Source: Comamonadaceae bacterium (GTDB lineage: Bacteria; Pseudomonadota; Gammaproteobacteria; Burkholderiales; Burkholderiaceae_C). Taken from it: a DNA stretch of 64,000 nt. A program made the translations under genes and the position numbers. The DNA is taken from NCBI GenBank assembly GCA_947442105.1, contig CANEVH010000005.1, positions 29,930 through 93,929 of the forward strand. The letters run 5' to 3'. Shown here in pieces: positions 19,556 through 28,367 of this stretch. The notes beneath the pieces were generated by a model. The model worked only from the letters and a program-made list of their open reading frames with translations, did not search any database and was not told where the DNA came from. Each line of letters begins with the position of its first letter. Within the stretch, counting starts at the first letter, position 1.

Positions 19556-20938
19556 TCAGTCTTTGGCCTGAAAAAACTCCAAGGTGCGCTCTGCAATGCG
19601 TTCGCCATGCTCCTGCACAAAGTGCCCGGCCTCGGGCAAAAGCATCACCTCGGTGCAGCCGCGAATCTGGGCTTGCAGTGCGCGCATCACTGGCTCGCCC
19701 AGCACCGGGTCTTGCTGGCCGATAGCCATCAGGCTCTGGCCCAACCACTGGGAACTCCAAAACTCTGCGGCGCGGCGGGACACCGCTGCGCCTGGCGAAT
19801 CCGCAAACTCGGGCACCATGGGCGGAAACGCCCGCAGCGCCGCGCGGTGGCCCCGGTCTGGAAAGGGCGCGTTATAGGCCTGCCATTCGGATGCGCTCAT
19901 CTGCGGGTTGCCCCGGGCAAATAGGCGCCCGACGTCATATTCGGGGCTCTTGGCGCACCAGTCGCGCCAAGCCAAAAATCCGCTCGACAAAGGCAGCGCA
20001 CCCGTGGCCAGCGTCGTGTTCATGACCAGCAGGCCCCGATAACGCTGCGGCGCCTCCATCGGCAAGGTCAGGCCCAAAATGCCGCCCCAGTCTTGCACCA
20101 CCAGCACCACGTTGCGTAAATCCAGCCGCTCCACCAGTTCCAGCAGCGAATGGCGATGAAAGTCAAAGGTGTGAAAGCTGTCTTTTTTGGGCTTGTCGCT
20201 CTTGCCAAAGCCAATCAAATCCGGCACCACCACCCGGTGGCCTACCTCGGCAAAGGTCGGAATCATCTTGCGGTACAGGTAGCTCCAGGCCGGGTTGCCG
20301 TGCAAACACAGGTAGGTGGTGTGCGCATTTGCTGGCCCCACGTCCAGGTAATGCATGCGCAAACCGGCCAGTGCGGGCAGGTCGCTCAGGTAATGGGCAG
20401 GCCAGGGATAGTCTGGCACTTCGGCAAAACAGGCCTCAGGGGTACGCAAGGCGTCTTCTCGAACCGGGTGCATATTCATCCTTTTGGGCTTGAAAAAGTC
20501 TTGCAGCACCGCAGCGCACTCGGCGCCCAGCACGCCGCCCTGCACCGCCGTTTGGTGGTTCAAGCCGGTGTGCTCAAACAAGTTGAGCACCGAGCCGGCT
20601 GCGCCTGTGCGGGGGTCGGTGGCGCCAAACACCACGCGCTTAAGCCGCGCATGCAACATGGCGCCGCAGCACATGGCGCAGGGCTCTAGGGTGACAAACA
20701 GCTCGCAGCCGTCGAGCCGGTAGTTGCCCAAGGCCTGGGCGGCGGCACGCAAAGCGGCAATTTCGGCATGGGCCGTGGGGTCGTGCTGGCCGATGGGTGC
20801 GTTGTGGCCGGTGGCGATCAACTTCCCGTCTTTGACCACGACTGCGCCCACAGGCACCTCGCCGTTCTGCGCCGCAAGCGCAGCTTGGGCCAGCGCCTGG
20901 CGCATCCAGTGCGCATCAGAGGGCGAGTGTTCAGGCAT
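19556..20938 (-). CDS. tadA: Fusion of tRNA adenosine(34) deaminase TadA and haloalkane dehalogenase-like alpha/beta hydrolase
   Basis: One continuous 460-residue frame encodes two enzymes. Residues 1 to about 152 are TadA, with the zinc/proton-shuttle motif HAE (57-59) and PCAMC (86-90); it deaminates A34 to inosine in tRNA-Arg. Residues about 156-460 match haloalkane dehalogenases: oxyanion motif HGNPAWSYLYRKMIP from 213, nucleophile Asp283 with halide-binding Trp284 (VQDWGG), acid Asp410 (IGQQDPVLG) and His439 (AGHFVQEHG). Both active sites look complete. At the junction Met154 and Met156 are preceded by AAAAGGA, so the dehalogenase could also be made separately. Without experiment it is unclear whether the cell makes a fusion, two proteins, or both. 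Confidence 0.9.
   Translation of the reverse strand: MPEHSPSDAHWMRQALAQAALAAQNGEVPVGAVVVKDGKLIATGHNAPIGQHDPTAHAEIAALRAAAQALGNYRLDGCELFVTLEPCAMCCGAMLHARLKRVVFGATDPRTGAAGSVLNLFEHTGLNHQTAVQGGVLGAECAAVLQDFFKPKRMNMHPVREDALRTPEACFAEVPDYPWPAHYLSDLPALAGLRMHYLDVGPANAHTTYLCLHGNPAWSYLYRKMIPTFAEVGHRVVVPDLIGFGKSDKPKKDSFHTFDFHRHSLLELVERLDLRNVVLVVQDWGGILGLTLPMEAPQRYRGLLVMNTTLATGALPLSSGFLAWRDWCAKSPEYDVGRLFARGNPQMSASEWQAYNAPFPDRGHRAALRAFPPMVPEFADSPGAAVSRRAAEFWSSQWLGQSLMAIGQQDPVLGEPVMRALQAQIRGCTEVMLLPEAGHFVQEHGERIAERTLEFFQAKD
20471..20488 (-). promoter_or_regulatory. Internal ribosome site and start at the TadA/dehalogenase junction
   Basis: Read on the minus strand, AAAAGGATGAATATG has AAGGA five to six bases before the ATG at 20473-20471 (Met156 of the fusion). 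The overlapping ATGA in the +1 frame resembles a collapsed stop-start junction. Dehalogenases of this family typically begin a few residues before the RTPEACFAEVPDYPW-type segment that follows here. This supports an independent start for the second enzyme. Confidence 0.5.
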
Positions 20939-20953
20939 CAGCCCGCACCGCGC

Positions 20954-21583
20954 TTATGTGCCCAGACCCATCTGGCGCATCCATTGCCCCAGGGCTTTTT
21001 CGTCGGGGCTGCCCGCGTCATAAATTTCCAGCATGCGGGCGTGCGCTTCAGGGCGATGCTGGTTGACTTTCACTTTGCACTGCATGCTTATGATATTCAA
21101 AGAAAAAGCAACAATTCCGTTGAGCATTTTGCCCGTGTAGTCCTCGGGCAGGCCACGCCACTGGTCGGCGTAGGCGGGCTCGTGGTCCGCGATGAGTTGC
21201 TTCAAAAGTGCGTCTTTGGCAGCATGGCCGTCCAGCACCTCCGCCTGCACGGTGCAATGCACGGCCACATAGTTCCAGGTGGGCACGCGCACCAGGTCGG
21301 GATAGACCTTGGGAGACATATAGGCGTGCGGCCCCATAAAGGTAACCACCGCCTGCGGGCGCGCTGCCAAGTATTTCCAGTGCGCATTGCCGCGCGCGCA
21401 GTGTCCGAGCAAGACGTCCGACCCACCGGGGCTGGCACCAGACGCTTCAAGATGCAAAGGCAAATGGGTAACAAAGGGCAGACCCGCATCGTCCACAGAA
21501 ATCAAGCTGGCAAACGGATGCGTGCGCATCACCTGGTGCGCGACGTATACGTTTTTGGGGTCAAATTGCGAGGGGAGGTACAT
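20954..21583 (-). CDS. FMN-binding negative transcriptional regulator, PaiB-like
   Basis: The 209-residue protein has the PaiB-type split-barrel pattern: N-terminal MYLPSQFDPKNVYVAHQVMR, a middle HLPLHLE segment, the YMSPKVYPDLVRVPTWNYVAVH block, and WRGLPEDYTGKMLNGIVAF, all hallmarks of this family. In Bacillus PaiB was described genetically as a negative regulator of sporulation and protease genes; here the role is unknown and could be that of a flavin-dependent oxidoreductase. It starts 15 bp upstream of tadA on the same strand and is likely co-transcribed. Confidence 0.88.
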   Translation of the reverse strand: MYLPSQFDPKNVYVAHQVMRTHPFASLISVDDAGLPFVTHLPLHLEASGASPGGSDVLLGHCARGNAHWKYLAARPQAVVTFMGPHAYMSPKVYPDLVRVPTWNYVAVHCTVQAEVLDGHAAKDALLKQLIADHEPAYADQWRGLPEDYTGKMLNGIVAFSLNIISMQCKVKVNQHRPEAHARMLEIYDAGSPDEKALGQWMRQMGLGT

Positions 21584-21719
21584 GGCGGTACAGCAGAAAG
21601 TTGCTCAGATCAAACGCAGGCACATTGCGTTTGGGCGTGTCGCCGCATTATCCCTGCGAGTTCCCTCGTCCCCATTCCCGCCCCACTTCGCGATGCGTTC
21701 GCCCGCCCTGCCTGGTCGC

Positions 21720-23315
21720 TCACTCCTCAGCGGCCAGCGGTATTTTTTTCTCCAGACCCAATTCTTGAATTTTGCGGGTAATGGTGTTGCGGCCTATGCC
21801 CAGCTTGTGCGCGGCTTCGATCCGCCGCCCTTTGGTGTTGGTCAAAGCGGCTTGAATCAGCCGCGCTTCAAAGCGCCGGCTCAACAGATCCCACACTTCT
21901 GCATGCCCCGAACGCAAGAGCATGAGCGCCTCGTCTTCCAGCTCTACCTCCCAGCCCGTGAGCGGTCCGCCGTTCAAAGGGTCTGGTGCGATTGCAGACT
22001 CGCCCAAGCCACTGGGCGTTTGGTGTGCTTGGCTGCTCGCGTCCTCTTCAGGCAAGGCGTAGTCGCTGTGGGGCTGCAACAAGGCCGCAGACAAAGAACT
22101 GGCCACGGGCGCGGGTGGCACCTGCCCCGCATCAACCATTGACGCATTGCGCACCACACCAAACTCCGGTGGCAGGTCTTTGGGTTCGATCACCTGCGCT
22201 GGCGCCATGACGGTGAGCCAATGGCAGATGTTCTCCAACTGGCGCACGTTGCCGGGAAAGGCGAAGTTCTCTAGCGCCAGCACGGCAGACTCTGCAATCC
22301 GCTTGGGCTCTACGCCCAGCTGCTTGGCGCTTTGCTGCAAAAAATGCCTTGTGAGCATGGGAACGTCTTCGCGGCGTTCGCGCAAAGCAGGCAAGCGCAG
22401 GCGAATCACGTTCAAGCGGTGGAACAAGTCCTCGCGGAACGCGCCCTCTTTGACGCGCTGCTCCAGGTCTTGGTGGGTGGCCGCGATCACGCGCACATTG
22501 GTCTTGACGGCGCTGTGGCCGCCCACGCGGTAAAAGTGGCCGTCACTCAGCACGCGCAGCAGCCGGGTTTGCAGCTCAAACGGCATGTCGCCAATTTCAT
22601 CCAGAAACAGCGTGCCCTCGTCAGCCTGCTCAAATCGCCCCCGGCGCTGCGCCTGCGCGCCGGTGAAGGCGCCGCGCTCGTGGCCAAACAGTTCGCTCTC
22701 TAGCAGATCTTTCGGTATGGCAGCGGTGTTGATCGCCACAAACGGGCCTTTGGCGCGGGGCGAATGCTTGTGCAGCGCGCGGGCGACCAGCTCTTTGCCC
22801 GAGCCAGATTCGCCGGTAATCATGACGGTGACGTTGCTTTGGCTCAGGCGCCCGATGGCGCGAAACACGTCTTGCATAGCCGGGGCTTGGCCCAGCATTT
22901 CCGGGGTGTCGCTCATGCCCTCTTCGGCCACTTGTTCGCGCTGGCTTTCTTGCACCGCGCGGCGAATGAGTTCTACCGCCTTGGGCAGGTCAAAGGGCTT
23001 GGGCAAATACTCAAAAGCGCCGCCCTGGAAGGCGCTGACCGCACTGTCCAGGTCAGAAAACGCCGTCATGATGATCACAGGCAATCCGGGGTGAAGGGCT
23101 TTCACCTTTTCCAGCAAATCCAGCCCCGAGCCGCCGGGCATGCGAATGTCGCTCACCAAAATTTGCGGCGCATCGTCTTCCGTGGCGTCTTCTAGCGCAG
23201 CCAGCACGTCGCGCGGGTTGGAAAAGCTGCGCGTGGGCAGGTGTTCGCGCAGCAAGGCCTTTTCCAGAACAAACCGGATGGACTGGTCATCGTCTACGAT
23301 CCAAATCGGCTTCAT
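21720..23315 (-). CDS. ntrC: Nitrogen regulation protein NR(I), sigma-54 activator
   Basis: The 531-residue response regulator has a receiver domain (IWIVDDDQS and VSDIRMPGGSG with the phospho-acceptor Asp near 56), a sigma-54 AAA+ domain (GESGSGKE Walker A, GAFTGA loop near 216-221, LFLDEIGDM Walker B), and a C-terminal Fis-type helix-turn-helix (AAHKLGIGRNTITRKIQEL). It is longer than the enterobacterial protein because of an extended linker of about 60 residues before the HTH. Phosphorylated by NtrB, it activates nitrogen-assimilation promoters such as glnA. It follows ntrB after 25 bp. Confidence 0.95.
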   Translation of the reverse strand: MKPIWIVDDDQSIRFVLEKALLREHLPTRSFSNPRDVLAALEDATEDDAPQILVSDIRMPGGSGLDLLEKVKALHPGLPVIIMTAFSDLDSAVSAFQGGAFEYLPKPFDLPKAVELIRRAVQESQREQVAEEGMSDTPEMLGQAPAMQDVFRAIGRLSQSNVTVMITGESGSGKELVARALHKHSPRAKGPFVAINTAAIPKDLLESELFGHERGAFTGAQAQRRGRFEQADEGTLFLDEIGDMPFELQTRLLRVLSDGHFYRVGGHSAVKTNVRVIAATHQDLEQRVKEGAFREDLFHRLNVIRLRLPALRERREDVPMLTRHFLQQSAKQLGVEPKRIAESAVLALENFAFPGNVRQLENICHWLTVMAPAQVIEPKDLPPEFGVVRNASMVDAGQVPPAPVASSLSAALLQPHSDYALPEEDASSQAHQTPSGLGESAIAPDPLNGGPLTGWEVELEDEALMLLRSGHAEVWDLLSRRFEARLIQAALTNTKGRRIEAAHKLGIGRNTITRKIQELGLEKKIPLAAEE

Positions 23316-23340
23316 GGCGGGCTTTCTGATGTATCGGCAA

Positions 23341-24399
23341 CTAAGGGAGCGGAATCAATATCTTGAAATCCGTATGACCCGGCACGCTATCGACTTCGAT
23401 CAGGCCGTGGTGTTGCTGCACAAAAGTTTGCGCCAGCGTCAGCCCCAAGCCCGAGCCCCCTTCCCTGCCGGAGACCAGGGGATAAAAGATACGCTCTTTG
23501 ATCGAATCTGGCACGCCAGGTCCGTTGTCAATGACATGCAATTCCAGTGCCAGCCGATAGCGCGTTTTGCCAAAGGTGATTTGTCGCGCCACGCGGGTGC
23601 AAAACGTCAGCACCGCATCCCCTTGGCCCATACGCTCTGCCAGGGCTTGGCAGGCGTTGTGCGCGATATTGAGCACCGTTTGAATGAGCTGCTCCCGGTC
23701 GCCGCGAAACTCTGGAATCGAAATATCGTAGTCCCGCACCACACGCAGCCCCTTGGGAAACTCTGCCAGTATCAAAGACCGCACCCGCTCGCACACCTCA
23801 TGGATGTTGACATCGCCCACCATGTGCGGTCGCCGATGCGGCGCGAGCAAGCGGTCCACCAAACTTTGCAAGCGGTCCGCCTCGCGGATGATGACCTGGG
23901 TGTATTCGATGAGTTCGATGGAATCAATCTCCATCTCCAGCAACTGGGCAGCACCTCGAATGCCGCCCAAGGGGTTCTTGATTTCGTGGGCCAGGTTGCG
24001 TATGAGTTCTTTGTTGGCTTGGGCACGCTCGGCCAAACGCTCTTCGCGGTCCTGGCGTGTTTGCTGCTCCAGCGGCACGAGTTCGACCACAAAATGCTGC
24101 CCGTCTTCAGCGTCGGTCACCATCACATGCACGGGCAGCGCGTCCAAGCCGCCGCGACGCAAAAACGCGTCGTAGCGCATGGCAGCGAACGCGTTTTTGG
24201 TAGTGCCCGCGATCGCCTCGCGCAAAGCACTGGGGTCACTAAACACCTCTGCGAGCTGGGAGCCGACGATAGCTCGGCGTGATATTCCCAGACTGTCTTC
24301 GAGGGCCGCGTTGGTAAACACGACCGCCGTGTCGGTTCGCACCACGGCGATCAGGCTTGCCAACAGGTCAAACGCATGAAACTTCAATAGGTGCTCCAA
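23341..24399 (-). CDS. ntrB: Nitrogen regulation histidine kinase NR(II)
   Basis: The 352-residue soluble kinase has an N-terminal PAS domain (residues about 10-130), the phospho-acceptor H-box LAHEIKNPLGGIRGAAQLLE near residue 136, an N-box (IAHNACQAL), and G-boxes (DNGPGVPD and GREGGSGLGLTLA). NtrB phosphorylates or dephosphorylates NtrC according to PII/nitrogen status. It has no membrane segment, as expected for this cytoplasmic sensor. It is transcribed just after the DUF4124 gene (8-bp gap), so glnA, DUF4124, ntrB and ntrC share one strand and order. Confidence 0.95.
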   Translation of the reverse strand: MEHLLKFHAFDLLASLIAVVRTDTAVVFTNAALEDSLGISRRAIVGSQLAEVFSDPSALREAIAGTTKNAFAAMRYDAFLRRGGLDALPVHVMVTDAEDGQHFVVELVPLEQQTRQDREERLAERAQANKELIRNLAHEIKNPLGGIRGAAQLLEMEIDSIELIEYTQVIIREADRLQSLVDRLLAPHRRPHMVGDVNIHEVCERVRSLILAEFPKGLRVVRDYDISIPEFRGDREQLIQTVLNIAHNACQALAERMGQGDAVLTFCTRVARQITFGKTRYRLALELHVIDNGPGVPDSIKERIFYPLVSGREGGSGLGLTLAQTFVQQHHGLIEVDSVPGHTDFKILIPLP

Positions 24400-24407
24400 A
24401 GTCGGGT

Positions 24408-24860
24408 TCAGCGCGCCGTGCCGCCTGGCATGCGAGAAATTTCTCGGCGAATGCTGGCAATGTCGGCCTCACTGCGTTGGATGTTGGCTTTGAGTTCGGC
24501 TACGCGATCCAGGTATTTTTGGTAATTGCGTGTCTCTGCGCCCAGCTTTTCTGGTTCGCCGTCGTTGTATTCTTTGAGCAAATCAGCCCGCCGTGCCTCT
24601 GCCCTCTTGAGCTCGCCGTCCAAAATAAAGCGTGCGTCGGCATCTTTTGCACGTTGGTTTGTCGGCCGTACGCTCGCTAAAGGGGGTACTTTCACGGCAG
24701 GCACTACGGTGACGTTGCCGGTGGTGATCAGAGTGCACTGCGCGATGCGCTCTCGCGGCACGTTGTTGGTGTACTCATTGCCGCAGCGGTACACCTTGTC
24801 TTGCGCCCAACCCGAGTGGCAAAAAACGCACGCCAAAAGCGCCCCAATGAATTTGGTCAT
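24408..24860 (-). CDS. DUF4124-type exported protein of unknown function
   Basis: The 150-residue protein has a Sec signal peptide (MTKFIGALLACVFCHSGWAQ) and then the DUF4124-like segment DKVYRCGNEYTNNVPRE with paired cysteines. The C-terminal half is a charged alpha-helical, probably coiled-coil region (KDADARFILDGELKRAEARR onward). Function is unknown. It sits between glnA and ntrB in the nitrogen operon of many Burkholderiales, which suggests only co-transcription. A hairpin terminator lies between it and glnA. Confidence 0.75.
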   Translation of the reverse strand: MTKFIGALLACVFCHSGWAQDKVYRCGNEYTNNVPRERIAQCTLITTGNVTVVPAVKVPPLASVRPTNQRAKDADARFILDGELKRAEARRADLLKEYNDGEPEKLGAETRNYQKYLDRVAELKANIQRSEADIASIRREISRMPGGTAR

Positions 24861-24878
24861 TTCTTGTGTCCCTGAAAT

Positions 24879-24906
24879 GGAAAAGACGGCCTAGGCCGCC
24901 TTTTTT
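24879..24906. terminator. Terminator-like hairpin between glnA and the DUF4124 gene
   Basis: The near-palindrome GACGGCCTAGGCCGCC lies between an A-rich run and TTTTTTA. It can act as an intrinsic terminator in either direction; on the minus strand it would end or attenuate the glnA transcript before DUF4124-ntrBC. Confidence 0.75.
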
Positions 24907-24930
24907 ACTGTTCCTTTAATGCCCATCCTA

Positions 24931-24955
24931 CCGCAGGTACTGGTGGCACCTGCGG
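24931..24955 (-). terminator. Secondary hairpin downstream of glnA
   Basis: CCGCAGGT (24931-24938) and ACCTGCGG (24948-24955) form a perfect 8-bp stem 26 bp after the glnA stop. It lacks a T-run and probably stabilises the glnA mRNA 3' end upstream of the stronger terminator at 24879-24906. Confidence 0.5.
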
Positions 24956-24980
24956 CGGTAGAGGGCAAAAAGTCGACCCA

Positions 24981-26396
24981 TTACAGAGAGTAATACATGT
25001 CGAATTCGATGGGGTGGGTGGACATGCGCAAGCGCGTGACCTCGCCCATTTTGAGTTCGATGTAGGCATCAAGCATGCTGTCGGTGAACACGCCGCCTTT
25101 GGTTAGGAAGGCGCGGTCTGCATTAAGGCAGTCCAGCGCCTGGTCCAAGCTGTGGCAAACGGTGGGCACCAATGCGTCCTCCTCGGGCGGCAGGTGGTAC
25201 AGGTCTTTGGTAGCCGCTTCGCCGGGGTGGATTTTGTTTTCCACGCCGTCGAGACCCGCCATCATCAATGCCGCGAAACCCAGGTAGGGGTTCATCAGTG
25301 GATCAGGGAATCGCGCCTCAATGCGGCGACCCTTGGGGTTGGCCACAAAGGGGATGCGGATGGACGCAGAGCGGTTGCGCGAAGAATAGGCCAGCTTGAC
25401 CGGTGCCTCATAACCAGGAACCAGGCGCTTGTAGCTGTTGGTGCCGGGGTTGGTGATGGCGTTCAAAGCGCGTGCGTGCTTGATGATGCCGCCGATGTAG
25501 TACAGCGCAAAGTCTGACAAGCCTGCATAGCCGTCGCCAGCGAACAGGTTTTTGCCGTCTTTCCAGATGGACTGGTGCACGTGCATGCCAGAGCCGTTGT
25601 CGCCGACGATGGGCTTGGGCATGAACGTGGCGGTTTTTCCGTAAGAATGCGCGACGTTTTGCACCACGTATTTCAAGATCTGGGTCCAATCTGCGCGCTG
25701 CACCAACGTGCTGAACCGGGTACCAATTTCGTTTTGTCCAGCGCCCGCCACCTCGTGGTGGAACACTTCCACCGGCACGCCCAAAGACTCAAGGATCAAG
25801 GACATTTCGGCGCGCATGTCTTGCGTGCTGTCCACCGGTGGCACGGGAAAGTAGCCGCCCTTGACGGTGGGGCGATGGCCTTTGTTGCCGCCGTCCATTT
25901 CTTTGCCCGAGTTCCAGGGTGCTTCGGCTTCGTCGATCTTGAAGAAGGTGCCCGACATATCGGTATTCCAGCGCACGTCATCAAAAATGAAGAACTCTGG
26001 CTCGGGTCCGAAGTAGGCGGTGTCGCCAATGCCGGAGGCCTTCAGGTAGGCTTCAGCGCGCTTGGCGATCGAGCGCGGGTCGCGGTCGTAGGCTTTGCCA
26101 TCGCTGGGCTCGACGACGTCGCAGCTCAAAAACAGGGTGGTTTCTTCGAAGAAGGGGTCGATATTGGCAGTATTGGGGTCGGGCATGAGTTGCATGTCCG
26201 AAGCTTCGATGCCCTTCCAGCCCGCAATTGACGAGCCGTCAAAGGCATGGCCCGATGTGAATTTGTCTTCGTCAAAATGAGAAACAGGCACGGTAACGTG
26301 CTGCTCTTTACCACGGGTGTCGGTGAAGCGGAAGTCAACAAACTTGACTTCGTTTTCTTTCACCATCTTCATCACATCTGCGACGGTCTTGGCCAT
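24981..26396 (-). CDS. glnA: Glutamine synthetase type I
   Basis: The 471-residue enzyme begins [20 protein letters not shown], and includes [12 protein letters not shown], the [13 protein letters not shown] metal/ammonia segment, NRSASIRIP, and LYHLPPEE with the adenylylation Tyr typical of the GSI-beta class. It makes glutamine from glutamate, ammonia and ATP, and is likely controlled post-translationally by GlnE. The start at 26396 is preferred over a 66-residue upstream extension because that extension covers the promoter region and is not family-like. A sigma-54 promoter candidate and NtrC box lie upstream. Confidence 0.97.
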   Translation of the reverse strand: MAKTVADVMKMVKENEVKFVDFRFTDTRGKEQHVTVPVSHFDEDKFTSGHAFDGSSIAGWKGIEASDMQLMPDPNTANIDPFFEETTLFLSCDVVEPSDGKAYDRDPRSIAKRAEAYLKASGIGDTAYFGPEPEFFIFDDVRWNTDMSGTFFKIDEAEAPWNSGKEMDGGNKGHRPTVKGGYFPVPPVDSTQDMRAEMSLILESLGVPVEVFHHEVAGAGQNEIGTRFSTLVQRADWTQILKYVVQNVAHSYGKTATFMPKPIVGDNGSGMHVHQSIWKDGKNLFAGDGYAGLSDFALYYIGGIIKHARALNAITNPGTNSYKRLVPGYEAPVKLAYSSRNRSASIRIPFVANPKGRRIEARFPDPLMNPYLGFAALMMAGLDGVENKIHPGEAATKDLYHLPPEEDALVPTVCHSLDQALDCLNADRAFLTKGGVFTDSMLDAYIELKMGEVTRLRMSTHPIEFDMYYSL

Positions 26397-26443
26397 CAAA
26401 TACTCCTGTTGCACGGTTGTAAAAAGTGTTGCTCTGGACGCCA

Positions 26444-26459
26444 TGCAGCTTTTATGCCA
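26444..26459 (-). promoter_or_regulatory. Candidate sigma-54 promoter of glnA
   Basis: On the minus strand TGGCATAAAAGCTGCA matches the sigma-54 pattern TGGCAC-N5-TTGCA, with invariant GG and GC spaced by 10 nt. It lies 48 bp upstream of the glnA start, giving a predicted leader of about 35-40 nt. NtrC, encoded in the same cluster, would be the activator. Confidence 0.7.
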
Positions 26460-26572
26460 AAACTGCGGGCGCAACGATTTGCTCGATCCCGGCGTATTTT
26501 GCCCTGAGAAGGCGCAATTTCTGGACCCCGACGCGCAAAGATGCAGCAGGCATCTCGGGTACCGTGCACGAA

Positions 26573-26589
26573 AACACCATTTTGGTGCA
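26573..26589 (-). promoter_or_regulatory. Candidate NtrC-binding site upstream of glnA
   Basis: The 17-bp dyad AACACCATTTTGGTGCA has one perfect TGGTGCA half and a CACCA half, fitting the NtrC consensus TGCACCA-N3-TGGTGCA. It is about 140 bp upstream of the predicted glnA transcription start, a usual enhancer distance for NtrC. It lies between the glnA promoter and the end of the upstream cinA-like gene. Confidence 0.65.
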
Positions 26590-26610
26590 TTCATAGCTGA
26601 GGTGCCGACC

Positions 26611-27426
26611 TTACGCCGCAGAGCGCACTATTTCGGGGCCAAGCTCGCAGGCAAAGCCCTCCAGCCCAAGTTTTAAGGCCGCGAAGGCGGACTCGACCGC
26701 CAAGGCTTCGCCTTTAACGCCCAATTCAATGTGGCGGCCATAGCTTGGATGGTCAACGCTGGGCAGGCTGAACACCTTGACCGCGAAGCGGCGCTCCAGG
26801 TCTTCCATCAGCGGCGTGAGCGTGGCTTCCATGGCGCCCATGACGATCACCGATTTTTCCAGGCGCGCCGTGCGGTCAAAACAATGCGCGTAATGCGTAT
26901 CCAGCACCCACTCGACCATGGGCCAGGCCATCACAGGAAAACCCGGCACAAAGTGCACCCCGGCACCTTGCGCGTCCACGCAACTGAAGCCGGGAATTTT
27001 GTTGTACGGGTTGGGAATGATGGCCGCGCCGCTGGGAAACATGCCCATGTTTAGGCGGTGGAGGTTGTCTGCACGCTCGGGCTCGAAGGCCTGGCCGTTT
27101 TCGCGCGCAATGTCTTGCATGCGCTCCAAGATCAGCGCGCGGGCCTGCGGATGCAGCGTTAGTTCACGTCCCAGCGCGCTGGTGGCGCACTGGCGGGTGT
27201 GGTCGTCCGGCGTGGCGCCAATGCCGCCAAAAGAAAACACCACGTCGCCGCTGGCAAATGCCGCAGACAGCGTGGCGGTAATGCGCTGAGGGTCATCGCC
27301 CACATAGTGCGAGTACGCCAGTTGCAAGCCGCGCGCGCCCAGCAGGCTGATGGCTTGCGCCAGGTGCTTGTCGGCACGTTTGCCAGACAGTATTTCGTCG
27401 CCAATGATGATCAGGCCAAAGTTCAT
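26611..27426 (-). CDS. CinA-type molybdopterin-binding-domain protein
   Basis: The 271-residue protein begins with the MoCF/CinA N-terminal signature [17 protein letters not shown], followed by [11 protein letters not shown] and the [17 protein letters not shown] motif. It lacks the C-terminal nicotinamide-nucleotide deamidase domain of full-length CinA. Short versions occur widely; a role in nucleotide pyrophosphate hydrolysis or molybdopterin-like ligand binding is inferred from the family only. The gene ends just before the glnA regulatory region. Confidence 0.87.
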   Translation of the reverse strand: MNFGLIIIGDEILSGKRADKHLAQAISLLGARGLQLAYSHYVGDDPQRITATLSAAFASGDVVFSFGGIGATPDDHTRQCATSALGRELTLHPQARALILERMQDIARENGQAFEPERADNLHRLNMGMFPSGAAIIPNPYNKIPGFSCVDAQGAGVHFVPGFPVMAWPMVEWVLDTHYAHCFDRTARLEKSVIVMGAMEATLTPLMEDLERRFAVKVFSLPSVDHPSYGRHIELGVKGEALAVESAFAALKLGLEGFACELGPEIVRSAA

Positions 27427-27485
27427 GGGTGTTCCTTGCTTTCATGCAGGCGCCAAGCGCGCTCCACCATAAAAGTTCTTTCGCG

Positions 27486-28367
27486 CTAGGGCAGTGGGAG
27501 CGGTGGGGGCAATGCGGGCGCTGGGGCTTCACCAAGCACCACCGCTTCTGCCACGGCGCCGTTGGTGGAGTCGGTGTGGCTGCGCAAGGTTTGCAGCGCG
27601 TCAAGGCAAAAGTGCGCAAACCACAGCGAAGAAAAAATAAAAATGAGGGTGTATATCCAGATCGACAGCGGCACCAGCAAAGGCGCCATGGCTATCGCCA
27701 TCAGCCCGACCGACCACAGCAAGCTGGGCGCTGCGCTCAAAAAGCCGACGACCAGGCCCATGATCAGCAGCGATTTGCGGTGGGTGTGCAGCAGCGTGCG
27801 CCGCTCAGGCGCGCTGGCGTGCGCAGCCAGCGCGTCAAACGCCATGACGCGGCAGGTCAGCCAGCCCCAAATCAGCGGCGGCAGTACCAACACCAGTGGC
27901 GGAACAATCCACATAGGCATGGACACCACCATGGCCACCAGGGCCAGCAGCGACGAGCCAATGGCCCACGCCGCGCTGCCCACCATGCTGGCGCCGTAGC
28001 GCCGCTCCAGCGCCGAAAAGCGGCGCTGGGCCACCAGATTGACGATGGCGGGCGCCATCAGCAGCGACACCAGCACCAGGCTTGTGAGCACGATCAAAGG
28101 CGTCACCGCCACGATCAATATCAAGGGCGCCACCATGCTTTTGACACTCTGGAGGCCCACCGCTTCCAGCCAGGCCCACAGGGTTTGGAGCAGCACCGAA
28201 CTTTCAAGAAACCCACCAACGACCGTAACGGCAGACTGCCAGAAAAAGTGCGCCAGCGCTGCCGTGGCGCCCATCAGCACCACCACCGGCACCAAAGACA
28301 AAAGAACAATACGCGGATGCAGACAGTACGCCGCCGCGCGCCAAAAGGATTCCACCAACAGCCTCAT
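27486..28367 (-). CDS. EI24-domain integral membrane protein
   Basis: The 293-residue protein has about five to six hydrophobic helices (for example ILLSLVPVVVLMGATAALAHF and IVLTSLVLVSLLMAPAIVNLV) and the EI24/CysZ-like pattern with LMAPAIVNLVAQRRF and PLIWGWLTCRVMAFDAL. A Pro-rich tail ends it. The family includes CysZ sulfate channels, but this divergent branch has no assigned substrate. Met at 28367 overlaps the upstream sterol desaturase gene by 4 nt (ATGA), favouring it over the longer frame. Confidence 0.8.
   Translation of the reverse strand: MRLLVESFWRAAAYCLHPRIVLLSLVPVVVLMGATAALAHFFWQSAVTVVGGFLESSVLLQTLWAWLEAVGLQSVKSMVAPLILIVAVTPLIVLTSLVLVSLLMAPAIVNLVAQRRFSALERRYGASMVGSAAWAIGSSLLALVAMVVSMPMWIVPPLVLVLPPLIWGWLTCRVMAFDALAAHASAPERRTLLHTHRKSLLIMGLVVGFLSAAPSLLWSVGLMAIAMAPLLVPLSIWIYTLIFIFSSLWFAHFCLDALQTLRSHTDSTNGAVAEAVVLGEAPAPALPPPLPLP

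Noticed and set aside
26397..26594. N-terminal extension of glutamine synthetase
   Set aside because: It covers the sigma-54 promoter and NtrC region and does not resemble any GlnA N-terminus.
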